A DNA stretch of 62,906 bases from a virus. This document shows positions 35,212 to 46,225 of the stretch, in pieces. Each line of letters starts with the position of its first letter. The first letter of the stretch is position 1. The notes below the pieces were generated by a model. That model did no database searches. It was not told the DNA's origin and worked only from the letters and a program-made list of their open reading frames with translations. Made by a program: the position numbers and the translations under genes. The DNA lies in the IMG/VR virus record IMGVR_UViG_3300030101_003361, positions 1-62,906 of that record; one strand, 5' to 3'.

Positions 35212-35715
35212 ATGAATCTAATTAAATTAATTAAAAATAAATTACAATTAAAATCTTTTGACGAAAAAGTATCAGATTTTTTAGATAAAGCTTTTTTAAA
35301 AGAAAATAACGATAACTTAATACACAATAACGGAAACTTAGTAAGAGAGGATAGTAAGTTATGTGTTTTTGAACATAATTTTGCAACAGGTATATATTTA
35401 AGAAGAATGATTTTAGCACAGGGTGCTTATGTAGTAGGGTGTATACATAAAAGGGATCATGTTTGGTTTTTATTAGATGGCTACGTTACTGTAGCAACTC
35501 AAAATGGTAAACAAGATTATGTTGCTCCTTATGTAGGGTTTGCAAAAGCAGGCACTCGTAGAATAGTGTATGCTCATGAAAAAACTATATTTCAAAATGT
35601 TTTTCAAAATCCTTTTGAATATAGAAATTTAGATAAATTAGAAGAATATAATTTTTCATTAACAAAAAAAGATTATGATGATTTTATTAGAAGTAGGGAT
35701 ATTAAAAGTTCCTGA
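35212..35715 (+). CDS. cupin-like protein
   Basis: A 167-residue protein. From about residue 60 it runs GIYLRRMILAQGAYVVGCIH, HVWFLLDGYVTVATQNGKQD and VGFAKAGTRRIVYAHEKTI, the strand pattern and Gly spacing of a cupin double-stranded beta helix. The N-terminal 50 residues are helical. Similar cupin-like proteins lie in structural modules of other phages. It overlaps the next gene by 41 bases. Confidence 0.7.
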   Translation: MNLIKLIKNKLQLKSFDEKVSDFLDKAFLKENNDNLIHNNGNLVREDSKLCVFEHNFATGIYLRRMILAQGAYVVGCIHKRDHVWFLLDGYVTVATQNGKQDYVAPYVGFAKAGTRRIVYAHEKTIFQNVFQNPFEYRNLDKLEEYNFSLTKKDYDDFIRSRDIKSS

Positions 35716-36874
35716 ATTAACTTTTGCTACATCAGCATTATTAATAGGTGCTGTAGCTGGTGCTGCTGGTGGCCTTATAAAAGGTATTGGCTCTCTTTTT
35801 GGAAGAAGAAGAAAAAGAAGGGAAAGAAGAAAAGCAGAAAAAGCAGCTAAAATGATGGAAAAAAAGGTAATGAACTTTAAGTTTAAAAATGCTTATGAGG
35901 GCATGGAAGGTTCAAGTTATAAACCCACTCCTACAGATGCTGCTGATATGGCATCCGCTGCTCAAGTAGGATTACCACAATTAGGTGATCCTAAATCTAT
36001 GACCGCTATTGGTTATGATGCGCAAGGATATACTGCTTCTCAAACAAATGTTGATGGTCTTTTAAGAGGAGAAGATACAGGACTTAGTAATGAATTTTCT
36101 AATTTACAAGTATCTACGGCTGCTGCGGAAATGGCAGCTCAAGAAGCTGATCAATCATTAGCCGCATCACAGGATCTTGCTGCACAAGCAGGAACAGGGG
36201 CTGGTGGTGCTACAGCACTTGCACTGGCTGCCGCTAAATCAAAAGCAGGTATTTCAGCAGATATAGATAAGCAAGTAAAACAAAATGAAATGCTTAGAGC
36301 TCAAGGTGAAATGCAGCTTCAAAGAGAACAATTAGCTCAGCAAAATTTAGCCTCACAGTTTGATTTAGGCCAACAACAATTTAATGTTGCTGCTAAAAAC
36401 ACTGCGGCTCAATTTAGCGCTAATGCTGCTAATCAAGCAGCTGCTTTTAAAGCATCAGCTTTAAATAATGCTTCTCGTTTCAATACACAAGCTGCTAATC
36501 AATTTGCATTACAAAGTTTTGGTACAGAAGCTCAAATGAATCAGTTTAATGCTGCTCAAGCTAATCAATTTGCAAGAGATGAATTTGGAGCTATGAATAG
36601 ACTTAATTTAGCCAATGCACAAGCTGAAAATAGAGCGGCTATGTTTGCAGCCGATACAGATTTTAAAGCAAGACAAATGGCCGCTGGAGGTGATATGGCA
36701 GTACAACAGGCTCAATTTAATAGACTTGCTTCTATATATGGTATGAAAACACAGGCTATGAATAGAGCTCAAGCTGCAGATGAAAAACAAAGAGGAATGC
36801 TTTTAAGCGGGTTATCTCAAGCTGCAACTGGGGCAGGTAATGTTGTTTCAGGCAATATGGATATGATTAAATAA
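35675..36874 (+). CDS. internal virion protein, Ala/Gln/Asn-rich (ejection type)
   Basis: A 399-residue protein. A hydrophobic segment (LLIGAVAGAAGGLIKGIGSLF, split here about 22-43) is followed by a very basic patch (RRRKRRERRKAEK), then a long Ala/Gln/Asn-rich helical region with repeated QFNAAQANQFA-type units. This resembles gp14-like internal virion proteins that enter the host envelope during DNA ejection. The start at 35675 lies inside the previous gene; a later start is possible. It is the first of three probable ejection proteins. Confidence 0.7.
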   Translation: MMILLEVGILKVPELTFATSALLIGAVAGAAGGLIKGIGSLFGRRRKRRERRKAEKAAKMMEKKVMNFKFKNAYEGMEGSSYKPTPTDAADMASAAQVGLPQLGDPKSMTAIGYDAQGYTASQTNVDGLLRGEDTGLSNEFSNLQVSTAAAEMAAQEADQSLAASQDLAAQAGTGAGGATALALAAAKSKAGISADIDKQVKQNEMLRAQGEMQLQREQLAQQNLASQFDLGQQQFNVAAKNTAAQFSANAANQAAAFKASALNNASRFNTQAANQFALQSFGTEAQMNQFNAAQANQFARDEFGAMNRLNLANAQAENRAAMFAADTDFKARQMAAGGDMAVQQAQFNRLASIYGMKTQAMNRAQAADEKQRGMLLSGLSQAATGAGNVVSGNMDMIK

Positions 36875-36892
36875 TATTAATAAATTTTAATA

Positions 36893-38641
36893 ATGGCAAC
36901 ATATTTTAGTAAAGGTTTTGGAAGTATTCCTATAGTTAAAAATCCTTTTCCTGTATATACAGATGCAGACTTTGTAGATGAAGGTATGAAAGCAGGAGCA
37001 CAAGATGCTGCTCGTATTTTACAAGCTCAACAAAACCAAAGAAGAAATCGAATTAATCAGCAAAGAGAAGATAGATTAGCGGCACAAGAGGCAGAGATAA
37101 GAGCTAATAATCATCGTACAACAATAAATTCTTGGCGAATAACAGATACTACTGAGTACGATAATTTAAATTTAGCTAAAGGTAATTTTTCGGCAAAATT
37201 AATTGAAGTAGCTAATCAAGCTGATGTAATGCGAAATAAACCTATTTCAGAAGGAGGTATAAGTAATTCTACATATCAATCTATTATGTCAGAGTTAGAG
37301 GGACAAATACCACAATTTAAAATAGCGGCAGAAGCTTTTGAACAATTAGGTGAAAAATATTTAGCTGGAGTTGAAGCAGGTAATTTATCTAATGCTAATC
37401 TTCCTGAACAAATGCAACCTCTTGTAGAAATACTTACTAATAATGCTTCTTTAGAATTTCAAAATATGAAAAACGGGCAAGTAAAACTTGTGGGAACTTA
37501 TAATAATGAAGAAGGCAAAAAAGAACAAATAGAAGTTCCTTTATCACAAATAGATAGACTTCCTGGAGTATTATATAAACCTGAAACTGCTATAAAAGAT
37601 TATACAGATACAGAAGTAGGTTCTGTTATTGAAGCAAAAATTAATGATTCTATTAGAAAAGACGGAGATGGCTTAACCTCTTTGAACTATGAAAAAATTG
37701 AAAATGGAAAACTAAATGATGTTGCTAGTACTTCTTTTACTACATATTTAGATGCGCTGGGAGAAGGCGATGAAATTAAAAAATATGCGCAATATGCTTT
37801 AGATACAGATGATTATACTCTTAATACAGTAAATACATTTATAGATGATGTAACTAAAAGTGCTATAGAATCTGGTGATAAAGAATTAGCAGATAGATTA
37901 GATAAGGGTGGTACTTATGAAGATATTGAAGCAATACTTACAAGTAAAAGTTTAATGAATAATGCTGAAGGCAAAAGAGTACCTATTGGTGAAGCTTTTA
38001 AATCTCATTTAAAAACAAAATATGTTAATGATTTTTATAATCAATATAACGATGCTTTAGCAAGGAAGAAAGGAGATACAGGTAAAATTGCCTTTACTGA
38101 TCAAGCAGATGAAATTAAAGCATTTGAAGCAAAAGAAAAGCTTTTAAAATCTAAAGCCGATATAGCTAAATTAACAACTCCTTCACCGTCAGGAAAAGAA
38201 TCTAATATTACAAAGTTTGACGACTCATTAAAAGGATTTACTAATTATTTTATAAAACTCAAAGGGGCTAATAAATTCGAAGATGATTATTCATTTAATG
38301 AAAAAAGTGATAGAGAAAAAATAAAAGAAATTGCTAAAAAATTAAAAAATACTCCCAATTTGGGTAATCTTGTACTTGGACAACAACGAATAGAGGTTGG
38401 TGATGATGGTAAGCTGGAACGGGTTTATTATAATGATATAGGTGATGAAAAAACCGATTTTAAAAATATGGATGAAGCTATAAAAGAAGGCTTTTATCCT
38501 AGATTTGTTCTAAGAGGTCAAAAGTTTGCACCAGTTGATGGTATAACATTAGAAGAAGTATTAGATCCTAAAAAGCTTGATGAATATATACGAAACGGTA
38601 GTAGTTTAGATAATGTAAATAATAATCCGAAGATTAAATAA
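36893..38641 (+). CDS. internal virion protein (putative)
   Basis: A 582-residue mostly helical protein with an N-terminal Gln/Arg-rich coiled coil (about 35-75). Beyond that it has no membrane span or catalytic motif that I can name. It lies between the Ala/Gln-rich ejection-type protein and the giant protein, in the place that T7 gp15 takes between gp14 and gp16. The role in DNA ejection is inferred from this order. Confidence 0.65.
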   Translation: MATYFSKGFGSIPIVKNPFPVYTDADFVDEGMKAGAQDAARILQAQQNQRRNRINQQREDRLAAQEAEIRANNHRTTINSWRITDTTEYDNLNLAKGNFSAKLIEVANQADVMRNKPISEGGISNSTYQSIMSELEGQIPQFKIAAEAFEQLGEKYLAGVEAGNLSNANLPEQMQPLVEILTNNASLEFQNMKNGQVKLVGTYNNEEGKKEQIEVPLSQIDRLPGVLYKPETAIKDYTDTEVGSVIEAKINDSIRKDGDGLTSLNYEKIENGKLNDVASTSFTTYLDALGEGDEIKKYAQYALDTDDYTLNTVNTFIDDVTKSAIESGDKELADRLDKGGTYEDIEAILTSKSLMNNAEGKRVPIGEAFKSHLKTKYVNDFYNQYNDALARKKGDTGKIAFTDQADEIKAFEAKEKLLKSKADIAKLTTPSPSGKESNITKFDDSLKGFTNYFIKLKGANKFEDDYSFNEKSDREKIKEIAKKLKNTPNLGNLVLGQQRIEVGDDGKLERVYYNDIGDEKTDFKNMDEAIKEGFYPRFVLRGQKFAPVDGITLEEVLDPKKLDEYIRNGSSLDNVNNNPKIK

Positions 38642-38642
38642 T

Positions 38643-41600
38643 ATGCCAACATTTAGATTAGCAAACGGTGAAATACGTGATATATCAGATGATGAACTTC
38701 AGGCTTTTTTATTAACTGAAGAAGGTAAAAATGCAACACAGATTGAAACTTCAAATCAATCTGAAGAGGAAGTAATAGGCCCTAAAAAAACTGTAGAACC
38801 ACAAAATTTTAATCGTTTTATTATACCTAGTTTTGAGGACAAAAATAATTTAAAAGAAATACCCACAGATGCTAATGCCGTTTATAAATCTTTAGATAAT
38901 AAATTTAAAGATATTAAACCTAGTTCTTTAGGAGATAAAGAATATGAAAAAAAATCTAATGAAATATTTAATAGCTTTTATGAAGACCCTCAGTTTAAAA
39001 ATATGCAAAACGCTATTTTAGAACAAATAAAACCTAAAGTTGATAAAAAAAGAAAAGAACTAGAAGAAAAAATTAGAAAAAATAAAATATTTTATACAGA
39101 AGCCAATAAAGAGCTTAACAATTATAGCAATACTTTATTTGCTCAGGCAGCGGGTAATTCTTCTAGTATGAATAATCTTATTAAAACATATGAAGATGCT
39201 TTCAATAAAAATGTAAATAATCAATATAATGAATTTTTAACACAAGAGGAAAAAGAAAAAAAAGAACAATTAAGAGATAACTATTTAGATAATAGCTCTT
39301 TTTTTGGAAATATTCCTTTACCTAAAAGCTTTAAAGCGGGTATTGCTTCTTCTTTTCTTGAATTAAGATCAACTCCTGAAAATATTGCATTAAAATCTTC
39401 TCAAGATAGAATAAATAAATTACAAACAAGGCTAGATGATATTACATCGGGTAGAAGAGGAGCAAGAATGCTTAAAGAGGCAGAAGAAGCATCTAAAAAA
39501 TATGGAGGTTTTAGTTTTACGCCTTCAAAAGATGAAATTCTTCAAAGAAAATTAAATAATTATATTGATGAAAAAAGCAGACCAATTAAAGGAGATCCTA
39601 TAGAGTATTATACAAAAGAAATACAAAAAGAACAAAATAGATTTGCTGAAAATTATGTTAAGTCTAAAAGATTTGAACCTATTTTAGAAGCATTAGGTAA
39701 TAATGCTTTTTATGATGAAGATGGTATAACTTTTAGAGACGTACAACAAGGTCTTGGCCAGCAAACTGTATATACCGGTATGGCTATGATGTCTGGAGGT
39801 TTAGCAAATTATTTTTTAGAAAAAGGCCAAATTATAAAAGAAACATTAGATACCGCTTTAGCTGAAAAAGCTAAATCTATGGATAAGAATGTAAGTGAAT
39901 TATCAAACTTTGAACAAATTGATTTATTACAAGAAATGTTTGATAATAATGAAATAGATCTTAAAACCTCTGATATAACTGCTGCACTTGTTGCAGCTTC
40001 AGAAAGGGTTGGAGCTGGTTTTTTACTTGGTAAAGGCGCTCAATTTTTAACTAAAGGACTGGTTAAAGCAACACCTAAACCTGTTTTTAAAGCTTTTCAA
40101 AAAGGTTATATAAAACAAGGATTGAAAAATGCTAAAGTTAATGCAACTAATTGGAGAAATTATATTAATCCCACTGTAAGTGTATTAGGGGAGGCAACAA
40201 CAGAAGGGTTTATTCAAGAACCTTTAATAATAGCAGGTGTAAATGAAGCATTAAAAAAAGTTAAAGATGCTGATGGCAACAACTTAAGTATTAATGTTTA
40301 TGACCCTATGCGTTTAAAAGAATCTTTTACCCAAGCTGCTTTTGCGTCTCCTGGTATAAGTGCTGGTGCTAGAGCAATAAGAAAAGCTAGAAAAGAAGCT
40401 TATAGAGGTTTATTTGAGCAAGGTTCTAATACAACAAGAGATCAAATTAATGTAAGAAGGAAAAAAGCTAAAGATAAACTTGATAAAGGAGCAATTACCG
40501 AAGAACAATATATACAAGAAATTGATGAATTAGATACTGTAGAAGATTTAATTTATAGTAGAAGAATTGACAAGTTTGACCCTAAAACAAGAGTTAAATT
40601 TGGTGAGCTAGCATTAGAGCAACAAAAATTATTACAGGAAAGAGAAACATTAAAGAATTCATTGTCTGATAGACCATTTGATGTAAAAAAATCTGAAAAA
40701 AATAAAGAGAACTTAGCTAACGTACAAGAACAAATGCAAATTATTTTAGCTGAGCAACAATATTTAGCTTCAGATAAAACACTTGGTAAATATATAAATG
40801 AACAAGAAGATGGGGTATTTGCTAATACTACATATAAAAATTTTAAAACAAGAAAAGCTTTTGAAAAATGGGCTAAAGAAAATAACTTAGATAAAAAGTC
40901 AGTTGCAGAGGGCCTTATTAATAATGAAAATTTTGCTGGATATTTACCACAAGGCGAAAAAACATTTTTGGTTACAATAGATCAAAATGTCAGGCAAGCT
41001 TTCCGAGGTAAAGGGGGTGTTGTAGGTGCTGGAGTGGCCGCTAATGTGGTACATCATGAGGCTATGCATGTTATCCAACAAAATTTGGATAATGAAACTA
41101 TGTCTGACTTAATAGCAGAATTAGAATCTATAAGTAAAAATGATTCTAAAATAAGTAGAATTTTAATGGCCACTGAGCGTAGATTACTAATTGATGGTCT
41201 TATGCCAGGAACTGAACAATATAATAAAGAATATTTTACATCTATATCTGATTTTTTAAGAGGTGAAAATTTAACAGAAGAAAATGTTACTGTTGAAGAT
41301 GCAGGCATTCTTGCTGAAATTGGTGAAAAATTAACTAAGTTTTTAGGTAATGATACTTTGGATGTTTTAAATTTTGAAAATGTAAAATCTGGTGAAGATG
41401 TTATACCTTTTTTATTAAAATATAATGAATTTAATGGTAAGCCAGTTGAACAATTAAAACTACCTTCATCTGTAAAAACATCTCAATCAACACCAGATGA
41501 AAAAGAGATTGTTGAAGAATTAAGATTAATAGAAGAAAGAGAATCTGAATTTAATATTACACCAGAAACTAGAGCAAGAAGAGAAGAATTACAAAGATCA

Positions 41601-44600
41601 TTAAGAAAAATAAAACGAAATACAAAAAAAGATCTTGCTTCTTCCAAAAGTGTTTTAGAAGAAATAAATAATTTAATTCCTAAAACAGTAAAAACTAAAC
41701 AGGACTTTCAAAATCCTAGAGTATTTAATGACATATATGAATCTTTAACACAAAGAGATAGAGTTATTAATAATTATATTAGGAGCAGAGCTGAAAGTCA
41801 GGAAGAAGCAAATAGAATAATTGATAATGTAACCGACAGGTTAGTTAAATTTGATCCCGAACAAACAAGAGCGGACGGTACTAAAGTTGGAGTGGAAGGC
41901 TTTGGTGAATTTATATTTGCTAATACAAGATTTGGAAAGTTAGACGCTAGAAAAGATTTATTTAAAGAAAGTGAAAAAACTAAAGTTGAAGATAGACTTG
42001 ATAAACCAGAAGCAAAACAAGTAAAAGTTGAAGATACTGGTAATCAAGAAATTAGCATTCAAGAGTCCGCAGCACAAAAATTAGCTACACCTGAATTAAT
42101 TGAAAAGGCTAAAAAACTTATACCTTTAACAGCTATTAAAGTTGGTAAAGCTTTAACAGATAAAAAAGTTGAAGGTAAGAAAAAAGTAAATTTAAGAGAT
42201 AGAGAAAGAAATAAGTTTTTACAAAAACAATTATTTAATCTTGTAAAACCTGTTTTAGGTAAAGGTAAATCATTTGAAAACTTTTTAGATAAAAATGTAA
42301 AAAACTTAAAAAACATTGCATTAGATAATATTAATTTTAACAGGGGAAGTGGTATTTCACAAATCTGGAGTAAAGAAAATCCTCCTAGTGATCAAGAATT
42401 TATTGATTATTATTTAGGTAAAGATATTACACCTGATCAACCTGCTAGTACTAAAAGCGATCGTAAAAAATCATTAAATCAAGCTTTTGGTACACAGCTT
42501 GGTAGGGAACTTATACTTAATAATAAAGAAGTTAACGATGCTTTTAATAATGATTTTGGCATAGATTTAGCAAGTACTAATATTATTAAGTCTTTAGCAA
42601 AAAGCAAAGGCATAGATTTTATTAATGTAAAAGGAAAAATATTACAAGAACTTGATAATAATTTTTTAAGTAATCATAAATATAATTTTAAATCAGCTTT
42701 AGATGCTTTAGATATTCCTAAAGACATAAATCAAAATAGATCTGATAAACTTGCAAATGAGCTTCAAACCGCATATGATAAATTATCTAAAGATATAAAA
42801 GAAGCAGGTACATTTATAATTCCAAGTACCGGAGAAAAATATGAATTAGTTAAATGGCTTACTAATAAAGTATTAGATGAAGCTGAATTAAAAAATTACA
42901 AAACATTAGTTAAAATTATTACAGGTCATGATTTAAATATTGATTATAATGATAAAGAATTTCAAACTAGAGTTAGAAAACAATTAGGTGATGTTTTTAA
43001 AAGAATTAACGACGTTAACTTTATAAATAAATTTTTAGGGCCAGGATTTACTGCACCTTCAAAAATGGGTGATGGTACATTAAAAATGGTAGATGGCACT
43101 GTAATATATGAAGGTAAAAAAGGTAGTCAAAGATATGGACTATTTAATAATGTAAAAGATTTTAATGATTTTGTAAGTAGTTTAAAATTACAAAAAGGTA
43201 AAGAGTATTCAAATTATGATGCTAATTTAACTGTTCCATTACATAAACAAAGTAAGTCATCACTTACAAAAAATGGTATAGAATTTTTAAGAAAAAAATC
43301 TATAGAAAACAATAAAGCTTTATTAGAATTTGTTGATAAAATTAAAGAAGCGGGAGTTGGTATAGATGAGTCTGTAGCACTTATGATTTCTATGAATAAT
43401 AATCCTAAAGGTTTAATTAGATCTGCTGGTATTTATGATTTTTTACCTGATAACATATTAGATAAAGACGGAAATGCAATAATAAAAGGAATATATAGAT
43501 TAGAACATATGACTCCAGCTGTTGGTATAGCTATGGCTGCTGTAGATTATATGCATAATCCACAAGGCAATAAAGCTGATTTTAAAAAGTTGTTACAATC
43601 ATATAGAATAGCACATATACCTATAAAGTATGATGATATGGTAAATAAAGTTTATAAACAACATATGCCATCATATTTTAAAATAGGTGATTCATCTTTA
43701 ATTAGATACTTTAATTTTGAAATACCCGGATTTGATTTAAAATTAAGAGAGTTATCAACAGGTAATGTATATGATAAAAACTTTTATAAAGATAATACAC
43801 AGCAAAAGTTAGCTAAAGAAGGTATAGAAAAAACTTATGATACAGATCTTGCTTCTAAAAAATTAAGTGAAGAGTTCAATATAATATTAGAAGAAACTAC
43901 AGGTAAAGATAGAAATGCAAAATATTCTGAATCTAGAGCTAATATGCTTGGTAAAAAGAACAATCCTTTTAAATTTTTTGTTCCTTATTCAGCAGAAGAT
44001 TATATGGGCCTTGTATATGTAACACTTGGTAAAGGAAAAGTTGGTGAGCAACAGTTGCAATGGTATAAAGATAATATTATAGCACCTTACGCTAGAGGTA
44101 TTTCTGAATATGAAAGCGCTAAACAAGTTACGTTAGATGCATGGAATAATCTTAAAGGTAAAATTAAAAATACACCTGCTAATTTAAGACAAGAAGCAGT
44201 TAGAGGTTTTGATAATCAAAATGCTGTAAGATTATATATATGGAATAAACAAAATATGTTACCCGAAGGTACTGCTAAAAAAGATATTGATGCTATTGTT
44301 AAACATGTTGAAAAAAATAGTGAACTATTAAATTTTGCAAATCAAATCCAACAATTATTAGGTAATGCATATCCTAAACCTTCTTCTGATTGGTTAGCTG
44401 GTACTATAACAACGGATATAATTCAAGATTTAGATAATGTTAAAAGAAAAGATTTTTTAAAAGACTGGAGAGAAGCTGTTGAAACTGTGTATAGCAAAGA
44501 AAATTTAAATAAACTTAAAGCTATATATGGTGATAATTATGTAGAAGCTTTAAAAGATATGCTTTACAGAATGGCAACCGGAAGTAATAGACCTACCGGA

Positions 44601-46223
44601 CAAAATAAAATAGCTAATCAATGGTTAAACTGGCTAAATAATTCTGTGGGTGGTATAATGTTCTTTAATAGTAGATCTGCACTTCTTCAAACATTATCTG
44701 CTGTAAACTATACAAATTTTAGTGATAATAATCCTTTAAGAATTGCACAAGCTTTTGCTAATCAACCACAATTTTGGAAAGACTTTAGTTTTCTTTTTAA
44801 CTCAGATTTTCTAAAACAAAGAAGAGGTGGCTTACAAACAGATGTTAATGCTGATGAAATAGCAAAAGCAGCTGAATTGTCTAATAATAAGTATAGAGCC
44901 GGTATTGCTTATATACTTAAAAAAGGATTTATACCAACTCAATTTGCAGATAGTTTTGCAATATCTTTTGGTGGTGCTACATTTTATAGAAATAGAATTA
45001 GATCTCTTATGAAAGAAGGTATGGATCAAAAGCAAGCTGAAGAACAAGCATATTTAGATTGGAAAGAGCTTTCTGAAGAAGCTCAACAATCCTCTCGACC
45101 AGATAGAGTTTCTATGCAACAAGCAAGCCCTTTAGGACGCGTTGTGCTAGCTTTTGCTAACACACCTATACAATATACTAGATTGATGAAAAAAGCTATT
45201 CTAGACTTAAAAAACAAAAGAGGCGATTGGAAAACAAATGTTTCTAAAATTGTATGGTACGGTGCTGTTCAAAATATTATATTTACAGGTTTACAAAATG
45301 CTTTATTTGCTTTAATGTATGGAGATGATGAAGAAGATGAAAAGGCTAGAGAAATGGCTAAAAAGAATAAGTATCTTAGATCTGCAAATAGTATATTTGA
45401 TACTTTATTAAGAGGTATGGGATTAGCTGGGGCCGTTGCTGTTACAGCAAAAAATGTTATACAGGATATTATTTTACAAACATATGGTAAAGAGTTAGGT
45501 TTGAAAAAAACTAATAGAAAAGATTATCAAAAATCTTTTATGGAAATTACAACTCTTTCTCCACCGTTAGATTCTAAAATAAGTAAACTAATGTCAGTAG
45601 GGCGTGCTTTTCAATATAAACAAGAATTAGAAAAAATGAAAACGTTGCCTTTATATAATATTAATAATCCAGCATTAATGGCAGCAGGACAACTTTCTTC
45701 TGCAATAATTAATTTACCTGCAGATAGAGTATTGCAAAAAGCTAGAAATTTAAAATTAGCTATGGATAAAGATACTGAAGCGTGGCAATCTATAGCTTTA
45801 TCTTTAGGTTTTAATCAGTGGGATTTATTAATGGAAGACCCTATTAAAAGAGATTATCCAGAAATATTTAAAAAGAAAAAGAAAAAGAAAAAGAAAAAGA
45901 GCAGAAAAAGCTCGAGGATAGTAAGCCCTATTAAAAAATTAGAAAATTTACCTAATGGTGTACTTGGAAAAGCACATAAAGACGGCACAATACAAATCAG
46001 GGAAGGATTGCCAAAAGAAAAAAGAAAAAAAGTTATAGCACATGAGAAACAACATGTAAAAGATATGAAGTCTGGTAAATTAAACTATGATAATTCTTTT
46101 GTATATTGGATGGGTTGTAAATACCCTAGAACTAACGATAAAAAAATAATTTATAACGGGAAAGCTTTGCCTGAAGGGCATAGATCATTTCCTTGGGAAA
46201 AATCCGCAAATAAAGCAATATAA
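38643..46223 (+). CDS. giant internal virion protein with two HExxH motifs
   Basis: A 2526-residue protein, by far the longest here. It begins MPTFRLANGEIRDISDDELQ. HHEAMHV (H805, E806, H809) and, near the end, AHEKQHV (H2467, E2468, H2471) are zinc-metallopeptidase-type HExxH motifs. A Lys-rich stretch occurs at about 2410-2425. The region about 1950-2380 resembles the C-terminal part of large polyvalent phage virion proteins, including NIIFTGLQNALFALMYGDDE. It probably serves in ejection, like T7 gp16, and may cut host or phage proteins. Peptidase activity is unproven. Confidence 0.8.
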   Translation: MPTFRLANGEIRDISDDELQAFLLTEEGKNATQIETSNQSEEEVIGPKKTVEPQNFNRFIIPSFEDKNNLKEIPTDANAVYKSLDNKFKDIKPSSLGDKEYEKKSNEIFNSFYEDPQFKNMQNAILEQIKPKVDKKRKELEEKIRKNKIFYTEANKELNNYSNTLFAQAAGNSSSMNNLIKTYEDAFNKNVNNQYNEFLTQEEKEKKEQLRDNYLDNSSFFGNIPLPKSFKAGIASSFLELRSTPENIALKSSQDRINKLQTRLDDITSGRRGARMLKEAEEASKKYGGFSFTPSKDEILQRKLNNYIDEKSRPIKGDPIEYYTKEIQKEQNRFAENYVKSKRFEPILEALGNNAFYDEDGITFRDVQQGLGQQTVYTGMAMMSGGLANYFLEKGQIIKETLDTALAEKAKSMDKNVSELSNFEQIDLLQEMFDNNEIDLKTSDITAALVAASERVGAGFLLGKGAQFLTKGLVKATPKPVFKAFQKGYIKQGLKNAKVNATNWRNYINPTVSVLGEATTEGFIQEPLIIAGVNEALKKVKDADGNNLSINVYDPMRLKESFTQAAFASPGISAGARAIRKARKEAYRGLFEQGSNTTRDQINVRRKKAKDKLDKGAITEEQYIQEIDELDTVEDLIYSRRIDKFDPKTRVKFGELALEQQKLLQERETLKNSLSDRPFDVKKSEKNKENLANVQEQMQIILAEQQYLASDKTLGKYINEQEDGVFANTTYKNFKTRKAFEKWAKENNLDKKSVAEGLINNENFAGYLPQGEKTFLVTIDQNVRQAFRGKGGVVGAGVAANVVHHEAMHVIQQNLDNETMSDLIAELESISKNDSKISRILMATERRLLIDGLMPGTEQYNKEYFTSISDFLRGENLTEENVTVEDAGILAEIGEKLTKFLGNDTLDVLNFENVKSGEDVIPFLLKYNEFNGKPVEQLKLPSSVKTSQSTPDEKEIVEELRLIEERESEFNITPETRARREELQRSLRKIKRNTKKDLASSKSVLEEINNLIPKTVKTKQDFQNPRVFNDIYESLTQRDRVINNYIRSRAESQEEANRIIDNVTDRLVKFDPEQTRADGTKVGVEGFGEFIFANTRFGKLDARKDLFKESEKTKVEDRLDKPEAKQVKVEDTGNQEISIQESAAQKLATPELIEKAKKLIPLTAIKVGKALTDKKVEGKKKVNLRDRERNKFLQKQLFNLVKPVLGKGKSFENFLDKNVKNLKNIALDNINFNRGSGISQIWSKENPPSDQEFIDYYLGKDITPDQPASTKSDRKKSLNQAFGTQLGRELILNNKEVNDAFNNDFGIDLASTNIIKSLAKSKGIDFINVKGKILQELDNNFLSNHKYNFKSALDALDIPKDINQNRSDKLANELQTAYDKLSKDIKEAGTFIIPSTGEKYELVKWLTNKVLDEAELKNYKTLVKIITGHDLNIDYNDKEFQTRVRKQLGDVFKRINDVNFINKFLGPGFTAPSKMGDGTLKMVDGTVIYEGKKGSQRYGLFNNVKDFNDFVSSLKLQKGKEYSNYDANLTVPLHKQSKSSLTKNGIEFLRKKSIENNKALLEFVDKIKEAGVGIDESVALMISMNNNPKGLIRSAGIYDFLPDNILDKDGNAIIKGIYRLEHMTPAVGIAMAAVDYMHNPQGNKADFKKLLQSYRIAHIPIKYDDMVNKVYKQHMPSYFKIGDSSLIRYFNFEIPGFDLKLRELSTGNVYDKNFYKDNTQQKLAKEGIEKTYDTDLASKKLSEEFNIILEETTGKDRNAKYSESRANMLGKKNNPFKFFVPYSAEDYMGLVYVTLGKGKVGEQQLQWYKDNIIAPYARGISEYESAKQVTLDAWNNLKGKIKNTPANLRQEAVRGFDNQNAVRLYIWNKQNMLPEGTAKKDIDAIVKHVEKNSELLNFANQIQQLLGNAYPKPSSDWLAGTITTDIIQDLDNVKRKDFLKDWREAVETVYSKENLNKLKAIYGDNYVEALKDMLYRMATGSNRPTGQNKIANQWLNWLNNSVGGIMFFNSRSALLQTLSAVNYTNFSDNNPLRIAQAFANQPQFWKDFSFLFNSDFLKQRRGGLQTDVNADEIAKAAELSNNKYRAGIAYILKKGFIPTQFADSFAISFGGATFYRNRIRSLMKEGMDQKQAEEQAYLDWKELSEEAQQSSRPDRVSMQQASPLGRVVLAFANTPIQYTRLMKKAILDLKNKRGDWKTNVSKIVWYGAVQNIIFTGLQNALFALMYGDDEEDEKAREMAKKNKYLRSANSIFDTLLRGMGLAGAVAVTAKNVIQDIILQTYGKELGLKKTNRKDYQKSFMEITTLSPPLDSKISKLMSVGRAFQYKQELEKMKTLPLYNINNPALMAAGQLSSAIINLPADRVLQKARNLKLAMDKDTEAWQSIALSLGFNQWDLLMEDPIKRDYPEIFKKKKKKKKKKSRKSSRIVSPIKKLENLPNGVLGKAHKDGTIQIREGLPKEKRKKVIAHEKQHVKDMKSGKLNYDNSFVYWMGCKYPRTNDKKIIYNGKALPEGHRSFPWEKSANKAI

Positions 46224-46225
46224 TT

